From: UBA11524 sp045591175
GTDB lineage: Bacteria > Bacillota > Clostridia > Christensenellales > Aristaeellaceae
Assembly (NCBI GenBank): GCA_045591175.1
Contig: JAZNSI010000057.1
Coordinates: forward strand, 1-64,000
Reading direction: 5' to 3'
DNA length: 64,000 nt
The first letter of the stretch is position 1. The number at the start of each line of letters is the position of its first letter. The notes beneath the pieces are model-generated. The model was not told the origin of the DNA and did not search any database. It saw nothing but the letters and a program-made list of their open reading frames with translations. Below, one piece after another: positions 59,082 to 64,000 of the stretch. The translations under genes and the position numbers were made by a program.

Positions 59082-60092
59082 ATGATCGAACTGAAGAACA
59101 TCGTCGTCAAGTTCGGCGACTTTGAAGCACTCCACGATATCAATGTGGAGGTCAAGGAGGGTGAATTCTTTACCTTCCTGGGCCCCTCCGGCTGCGGAAA
59201 AACCACCACGCTGCGCACCATCACCGGCTTTATCGACCCGGTGGAGGGCACTGTCAACGTGAATGGTGAGGATATTACCCATGTGCCGATCGAGAAGCGC
59301 AATATTGGCATCGTGTTCCAGTCCTACGCGCTGTTCCCGACGATGACGGTGTACGACAACATCGCCTTCGGCCTGAAGGTGAAGAAGCTCAAGAAGCAGG
59401 AGATCGACGAGAAGGTCCGCACCATTGCTAGGAAGGTCGACCTTTCCGACGAGCAGCTGAAGAAGGCAGTCTCCCAGCTTTCCGGCGGCCAGCAGCAGCG
59501 CGTGGCCATTGCCCGTGCGCTGGTGACCGGCCCCGCCATCATCTGCATGGACGAGCCGCTGTCCAACCTGGACGCCAAGCTCCGCGTGCAGCTGCGCAAC
59601 GAGCTGAAGAAGATGCAGAAGGATTTCGGCATCACCACCATCTACGTCACCCATGACCAGGAGGAGGCGCTGACCCTTTCCGACCGCATCGCCGTGTTCA
59701 ACAAGGGCTATATTGAGCAGATCGGTACGCCCAACGAGGTTTACAACCACTCCCAGACGGAGTTTGTGTGCAACTTCATTGGTGATATCAACCGCATCGA
59801 GCCGGAACTGGCGGCAAAGATGGGCCTGTCCGAACTGGAGAATCACTTCATCCGTCTGGAACGCCTGCGGGTGAATCAGCCTCAGGCGGATGGCGAGTAT
59901 GTGCTGGACGGCACGGTGGAAAGCCGCGAGTACTACGGCCTGTACATCAAGTATTACATCCACGTCGGCAGCCAGGTGCTCAAGGTAATCGAGAAGAACG
60001 ACGGCGTGAACATCTACGAGGCGGGTCAGCAGGTGAAGGTGGGCCTCAGCCTCCGCGACGTGATGAGCTATCCCGCGGCAGACGCGGAGTAA
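59082..60092 (+). CDS. ABC transporter ATP-binding protein (FbpC/PotA-type)
   Basis: This 336-residue ATPase has Walker A GPSGCGKTTT (about residues 37-46), the Q-loop VFQSYALFPTMTVYDNIAFGL, signature LSGGQQQRVAIARAL, Walker B ICMDEPLSNLDAKLR and H-loop TIYVTHDQEEAL. A C-terminal extension (about residues 240-336) forms the TOBE-type regulatory domain of the spermidine/iron/maltose class. I chose the ATG at 59082 because it begins the conserved MIELKNIVVKFGDF; an upstream frame from 58998 runs through the attenuator hairpin. It drives the fused permease 12 bases downstream. Confidence 0.95.
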   Translation: MIELKNIVVKFGDFEALHDINVEVKEGEFFTFLGPSGCGKTTTLRTITGFIDPVEGTVNVNGEDITHVPIEKRNIGIVFQSYALFPTMTVYDNIAFGLKVKKLKKQEIDEKVRTIARKVDLSDEQLKKAVSQLSGGQQQRVAIARALVTGPAIICMDEPLSNLDAKLRVQLRNELKKMQKDFGITTIYVTHDQEEALTLSDRIAVFNKGYIEQIGTPNEVYNHSQTEFVCNFIGDINRIEPELAAKMGLSELENHFIRLERLRVNQPQADGEYVLDGTVESREYYGLYIKYYIHVGSQVLKVIEKNDGVNIYEAGQQVKVGLSLRDVMSYPAADAE

Positions 60093-60104
60093 GGAGGGCT
60101 GCTG

Positions 60105-62018
60105 ATGTCAACGATCAAGGCGCCTCCCCGCAAACTGAATCTATCCCTCCTGTGGAAGGTGTTCGGCACGGCGTTCTTTGTGTACCTGTTCTTCGGCTTC
60201 ATGCTGCTGCCCTGCCTGAACACCCTGACGCAGATCTTCACCGCCAACAAGGAGGATCCGCTGGCGGTCATCAAGTTCTTCTTTGCGGGCAATATGCCCT
60301 CCTTTGTGTGGAATTCTTTGAAGCTGGCGCTGGCGCTGGTCGTCACGGTCAATGTGGTGGGTGTTTCCATCGTGCTGCTGACGGAGTATTTCGACATCAA
60401 GGGCGCGAAGATCCTCCGCCTGGGCTATATGACCACGCTGATCTATTCCGGTGTGGCGCTGGTGACGGGCTATCTGTTCCTGTATGACAGCGATGGCATC
60501 ATCACCACCTGGCTGGCGAACCTGTTCCCGAATATGAACAAGAGCTGGTTCACCGGCTTCAACGCGGTGCTGTTCACGATGACCTTTGCCTGTACGTCGA
60601 ACCACGCGCTGTTTCTGCGCAACGCCATCCGCGGCATTGACTACAACACGGTGGAAGCAGCCCGCAACATGGGCGCCAGCCCCTTCCGCGTGCTGCTGAA
60701 GGTCGTGTTCCCCACGCTGATCCCCACTATGTTCAGCCTGACGGTCATGACCTTCATTACGGGTCTGTGCGCCATGTCCGCGCCGACGCTGCTGGGCTTT
60801 AACTCCATCAACCCGGAGATCGTCCGTCTGGCTGGTTCCTCCGTGGCGGATGAAGCCTTCCCCCAGGCCCGCGCGGCGCTGCTGTCCATCATCCTGGCGC
60901 TGTTTACCATCATCCTGCTGACGGTGCTCTCCTCCTACGAGCGCAAGGGCCATTACCTCTCCGTCAGCAAGACGAAGGCCAAGCTGGTCAAGCAGAAGAT
61001 CACCAATCCCGTGGCGAATGTGTTTGCCCATATCTACGCGTATGTGCTGTGGATCATTTACATGACCCCCGTGGTGATGATCGTGATCTTCGCATTCCAG
61101 AATTATTCCGCCATCCGACTGAAGAAGTTCAGCTTTGACAGCCTGACCCTGGTCAACTTCTTCGGCAAGGAGGATTATCAGTACCTGACCAGCCGCGGCA
61201 AGATGAAGACCCGCGTGGGACAGATTTCCGGCGTGTTCTCCAATGATGACACCCTGGGCGGCATCCAGACTTCCTTCATCCTGTCCGCGCTGGCGGCAGC
61301 GCTGGCCTGCGTGATCGTGGTGGTGGCGGTCAACTACATTTTCAAGCACAAGAACAGGCTGCGCTCCACTGTGCTGGAGTACTCGCTGCTCTTCCCCTGG
61401 CTGCTGCCGACCATCCTCATCTGCTACTCCTACCGTACCTACTTCAACTCCACCGACGTGTGGTATGTGCTGGGGGAGAACCTCTACTACCGGGAAAATG
61501 TGCGGATGTTGATCGTCATAGCCTACACGGTGGTGAAGCTGCCATTTGCACTGCGAATGATCAAGGCGTCCTTCTATGCCATAGACGAGGAATTGGAGGA
61601 CGCGGCGAAAAACCTGGGCGCCAGCGAGTGGCGAACATTCATGAAGGTGAAGCTGCCCATTATCCTGCCCAGCGTGCTGGCGGTGTTCGCGCTGAACTTC
61701 AATGCGCTGTTCACCGAATATGACATGGGTGCGACCTTCCAGTCCAGCTATGGCAAGACCTACGCCATGGTCATCCAGAACATGTGCGCAGAGGAAGGCC
61801 GTGACGGCTACAACGTCAATGCCACCGGCCGACGGAATGCCTCGACGGTGTTCATCATGGCGGTCAGCGGACTGATCCTCTACCTGGTGTACGGCGTGGG
61901 CGCCCGCGACCTGGGCGAACGTCTTGAGGCAAAGGAACGCCGCCGACGCATGTACCAGAAGGTCACCGCGGTGTTCAAGCCCCACAAGGCAAAACCGGAA
62001 TATCACATGCGGCCGTAA
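60105..62018 (+). CDS. Fused ABC transporter permease with two permease domains
   Basis: This 637-residue protein has about 12 transmembrane helices, in two BPD_transp_1 halves joined in one chain. Each half has an EAA coupling loop: EAARNMGASPFRVLLKVVFPTLIP (about residues 186-209) and DAAKNLGASEWRTFMKVKLPIILP (about residues 500-523). This layout is usual for ferric (FbpB/AfuB) and 2-aminoethylphosphonate importers. With the 57783 and 59082 genes it completes a one-operon importer. TAAGGAGG precedes the ATG. A bidirectional terminator follows. Confidence 0.94.
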   Translation: MSTIKAPPRKLNLSLLWKVFGTAFFVYLFFGFMLLPCLNTLTQIFTANKEDPLAVIKFFFAGNMPSFVWNSLKLALALVVTVNVVGVSIVLLTEYFDIKGAKILRLGYMTTLIYSGVALVTGYLFLYDSDGIITTWLANLFPNMNKSWFTGFNAVLFTMTFACTSNHALFLRNAIRGIDYNTVEAARNMGASPFRVLLKVVFPTLIPTMFSLTVMTFITGLCAMSAPTLLGFNSINPEIVRLAGSSVADEAFPQARAALLSIILALFTIILLTVLSSYERKGHYLSVSKTKAKLVKQKITNPVANVFAHIYAYVLWIIYMTPVVMIVIFAFQNYSAIRLKKFSFDSLTLVNFFGKEDYQYLTSRGKMKTRVGQISGVFSNDDTLGGIQTSFILSALAAALACVIVVVAVNYIFKHKNRLRSTVLEYSLLFPWLLPTILICYSYRTYFNSTDVWYVLGENLYYRENVRMLIVIAYTVVKLPFALRMIKASFYAIDEELEDAAKNLGASEWRTFMKVKLPIILPSVLAVFALNFNALFTEYDMGATFQSSYGKTYAMVIQNMCAEEGRDGYNVNATGRRNASTVFIMAVSGLILYLVYGVGARDLGERLEAKERRRRMYQKVTAVFKPHKAKPEYHMRP

Positions 62019-62024
62019 GCCGCA

Positions 62025-62060
62025 AAAATCCCCCGGCCAGTACGGTCGGGGGACATTTTA
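62025..62060. terminator. Bidirectional terminator between permease and bcp
   Basis: CCCCCGGCC (62030-62038) pairs with GGTCGGGGG (62044-62052, one G-T pair). It is flanked by AAAAAT on the left and CATTTTAT on the right, so it can stop both the plus-strand importer operon and the minus-strand bcp gene, which end within 50 bases of each other. Confidence 0.85.
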
Positions 62061-62066
62061 TGCTGC

Positions 62067-62525
62067 TTATTCGCCCAGCAAAGCAAGGATCTCGGCGGCG
62101 TTGGTGTCAGGCTTGACCTTGGGCATCACATGAGCGATCATGCCGTTTTCATCAATGATGAAGGTGGTGCGCACCACGCCCATGCTGGTTTTGCCGCACA
62201 TCTTCTTCTCCTGCCAGACGCCGTAGGGCTCAATGGCAAGGCGGTCAGGGTCGGAGAGAAGGATGAAGGGCAGGCTGTACTTCTCCGCGAATTTCACATG
62301 GGAAGCCACGGAATCCTTGCTGACGCCGATGACGGCGATATCCTTCTCCCGGAAGGCGGCGTAGCTGTCCGCAAAGGCACAGGCCTGGCGGGTGCAGCCG
62401 GGGGTGTTGTCCTTGGGGTAGAAGTACAAAACGACTTTGCGGCCCAGAAAATCCGACAGGCGGATCTCCTCGCCGTGCTGGTTCATCAGGGTGAAATCAG
62501 GGGCCTTCATACCGGTTGCAAGCAT
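62067..62525 (-). CDS. bcp: Bcp/PrxQ-type peroxiredoxin (thiol peroxidase)
   Basis: This 152-residue thiol peroxidase reduces hydroperoxides in the cytoplasm. The peroxidatic Cys44 and resolving Cys49 are in the block TPGCTRQACAF. VVLYFYPKDN before it and MGVVRTTFIIDENG near the C-terminus fit the atypical 2-Cys PrxQ subgroup. The start ATG at 62525 is preferred, with GGAGG upstream; a longer frame from 62579 adds 18 unmatched residues. It follows the DUF2200 gene by 60 bases on the same strand and may be read with it. Confidence 0.95.
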   Translation of the reverse strand: MLATGMKAPDFTLMNQHGEEIRLSDFLGRKVVLYFYPKDNTPGCTRQACAFADSYAAFREKDIAVIGVSKDSVASHVKFAEKYSLPFILLSDPDRLAIEPYGVWQEKKMCGKTSMGVVRTTFIIDENGMIAHVMPKVKPDTNAAEILALLGE

Positions 62526-62585
62526 GGCTGTTACCTCCGTGAGAATGTTTTCACGATATGTATACCCGATATTCTGCAAAGTGAA

Positions 62586-62936
62586 TCAGCTGCGGAGGAT
62601 TTTCTCCAGCGGCCAGCCCTTTGCCAGCTCGTCCACCAGCTTGTCCAACCGGCGGAGCTCCAGCATGCGTGGATCTTCGATGTCGGCCAGCTTCACGCCG
62701 CAGACAGAGCCTGTGATCTTCGTGCGGAGGGGATTTATCTGGGGCGCGCCGTCGAGAAATTCTCCGTAGGTGGCGGCGGAGTCGAGCAGCGCATCCAGCT
62801 GCATGGTGGAATAGCCGGTCAGCCAGGTGGTGACAGCGAAGACTTCTTCGCGGGTGCGGCCCTTGCGTTCAGCCTTGGCGATCAGCAATGGAAATACCTT
62901 GGCAAAGGGCATGGCGAATACTCTATCATTGCTCAT
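62586..62936 (-). CDS. DUF2200 family protein
   Basis: This 116-residue soluble protein resembles the DUF2200 family. It starts NDRVFAMPFAKVFPLLIAKAERKGRTREEV, has the ITGSVCGVKLADIEDPRMLELRRLDKLVDELAKG block near the C-terminus, and is of normal family length. Its function is unknown. AAGGAG lies upstream of the ATG. It is divergent from the xylanase gene across about 160 bases and sits upstream of bcp. I see no direct biochemical clue. Confidence 0.85.
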   Translation of the reverse strand: MSNDRVFAMPFAKVFPLLIAKAERKGRTREEVFAVTTWLTGYSTMQLDALLDSAATYGEFLDGAPQINPLRTKITGSVCGVKLADIEDPRMLELRRLDKLVDELAKGWPLEKILRS

Positions 62937-63038
62937 AGCGGCAGCTCCTTGGTCGTGGTTGCAGAGGTATTCGTCGCCGGGCGGGGGGAGTCCTGCCGGT
63001 GTGGGTGCCGGATGGGAAAAATTCTGCGAAAATAACCA

Positions 63039-63067
63039 TTTACTTCCCGGCGAAAACCCAGTATAAT
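63039..63067 (+). promoter_or_regulatory. Promoter of the GH10 xylanase gene
   Basis: TTTACT (63039-63044), a 17-bp spacer and perfect TATAAT (63062-63067), 31 bases before the ATG. Confidence 0.8.
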
Positions 63068-63097
63068 GGTGAAAATGATATTATGGAGGTATTCCAT

Positions 63098-64000
63098 ATG
63101 GATAAGCTCAACCATCGTAAAGCGAAAAAGGCCATCCGCCTGACGGACGCGCAGGGCAAGCCCGTGGCGGGCCAGACGGTGCGGTGCAAGCTGGTGAATC
63201 ATGAATTTCTCTTTGGCTGCGGCGCCTTTGAATCCCTGCCTTATGCGAATATCTGCCTGCCCGGCGGCGTGACGCCTCCCGCGGGCATGCATGGCCATAA
63301 GCCGGATCCTGCTCGCCTGGAGGACCGTATGGCCAAGTGGCTCGGCCTGTTCAACTACGGCACGCTGCCCTTCTATTGGGGCCGCTTCGAGCCCGAAGAG
63401 GGCAAGCCCCGCACGGAAGAGTATCTGCGTGCGTCGGAGTTCCTGCGCAGCAAGGACGTGGCCGTCAAGGGCCATCCTCTGTGCTGGCAGACTGCGGGTG
63501 CCCAGTGGCTGCTGCAGTATGACAACGACACCATCCTGCGCAAGCAGCTGGAGCGCATCTACCGTGATGTGCGGGACTTCAAGGGCCTGGTGGATATGTG
63601 GGACGTGATCAACGAAGTGGTCATCATGCCCATTTACGACAAGTATGACAACGCCGCCACCCGTCTGTGCAAGATGCTGGGCCGGGTGAAGCTGATCAAG
63701 ACGGTCTTTGACGCTGCGCACGAAACGAATCCTGATGCGCAGCTGCTGCTCAACGACTTCAACCTGTCCACCAATTACGAGATCCTGATCGACGGCTGCC
63801 TCAACGCCGGCACGCCCATTCACACCATTGGATTGCAGTCCCACCAGCACCAGGGCATCTGGGGCCGGGAGAAGGCGGATGCGATCCTGGCGCGCTTTGA
63901 GCACTTCGGGCTGCCCCTCCACTTCACCGAGAACACTATCGTGGCCGGTCCCCTGGTGGCCCCGGAAATCGACGACCTGCAGGACGCTCACTACGATGAC
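63098..64000 (+). CDS. Endo-1,4-beta-xylanase, GH10 (partial, C-terminus outside window)
   Basis: The visible 301 residues form most of a GH10 barrel that would cleave internal beta-1,4-xylosidic bonds. The acid/base Glu is in WDVINEVV (about residue 173), and the nucleophile Glu is in LHFTEN (about residue 279). GHPLCWQ takes the place of the common GHTLVWH. The N-terminal part (residues 1-70) is a small domain of the kind found before the barrel in some intracellular GH10 enzymes. No signal peptide is present, so it likely acts on imported xylo-oligosaccharides. GGAGG lies 9 bases before the ATG. The frame is open to the right edge. Confidence 0.93.
   Translation, partial: MDKLNHRKAKKAIRLTDAQGKPVAGQTVRCKLVNHEFLFGCGAFESLPYANICLPGGVTPPAGMHGHKPDPARLEDRMAKWLGLFNYGTLPFYWGRFEPEEGKPRTEEYLRASEFLRSKDVAVKGHPLCWQTAGAQWLLQYDNDTILRKQLERIYRDVRDFKGLVDMWDVINEVVIMPIYDKYDNAATRLCKMLGRVKLIKTVFDAAHETNPDAQLLLNDFNLSTNYEILIDGCLNAGTPIHTIGLQSHQHQGIWGREKADAILARFEHFGLPLHFTENTIVAGPLVAPEIDDLQDAHYDD

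Noticed and set aside
60141..62006. A 621-codon minus-strand frame opposite the fused permease
   Set aside because: Its translation is rich in Gln, His and Gly and lacks any motif, while the plus strand has two clear EAA loops.

Overview
The window reads as chromosomal DNA of a GC-rich anaerobic Firmicute, most likely a gut or rumen Clostridia member of the Christensenellales/Aristaeella type. That placement is an inference from several features: a C-terminal dockerin, Pro/Thr/Ala-rich linkers, strong AGGAGG ribosome binding sites, sigma-A promoters with 17-bp spacers, indolepyruvate:ferredoxin oxidoreductase, and a strong avoidance of TTA, CTA and TCA codons. No rRNA, tRNA, CRISPR array, integrase, transposase or plasmid gene was seen.

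Region 1 (1-13.4 kb) is housekeeping, mostly on the minus strand. It holds an aminotransferase cut by the left edge with its Lrp/AsnC regulator, queA with a GNAT and a GyrI-like gene, a secreted protein of unknown role, and divergent argH and argG. An ArgR-type ARG box lies in the argG promoter. A palindrome-rich repeat element lies between argH and argG. Next come a three-gene cassette (a ClpB-like tandem-AAA ATPase, an unknown protein and a flavin-binding protein), a small membrane protein, and a large HTH protein whose promoter carries a perfect palindrome.

Region 2 (13.4-48.9 kb) is the highlight: an exopolysaccharide locus interrupted by one giant gene. A MarR regulator and a strong promoter lead into a short leader peptide, an initiating sugar transferase, a GT4 glycosyltransferase and a split Alg14/Alg13-like pair. 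Then comes a 7,254-residue secreted protein (17329-39093). It has a signal peptide, a degenerate CHAP domain, about 86 Cys/His repeat units, a phosphodiester glycosidase (NAGPA) domain, about a dozen Tyr-rich wall-binding-like repeats and a C-terminal type I dockerin. Downstream are four more glycosyltransferases, a polymerase, a polysaccharide pyruvyl transferase, an iron-sulfur F420-dehydrogenase-beta-like protein and a flippase. Together they look like a Wzx/Wzy-type pathway that makes a pyruvylated surface polysaccharide. The giant protein may bind, trim or organise that polymer outside the cell (inference).

Region 3 (49-57.7 kb) has an amidohydrolase divergent from an acyl-CoA synthetase. 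It is followed by an apparent operon of a sodium:solute symporter, iorA, iorB, a phenylacetate-CoA ligase and a double-ACT protein. This fits oxidation of arylpyruvates to aryl-acyl-CoA with product activation and sensing.

Region 4 (57.7-64 kb) has a ferric-type ABC importer (binding protein, ATPase, fused double permease), a Bcp peroxiredoxin, a DUF2200 protein, and a GH10 xylanase without signal peptide that is cut by the right edge.
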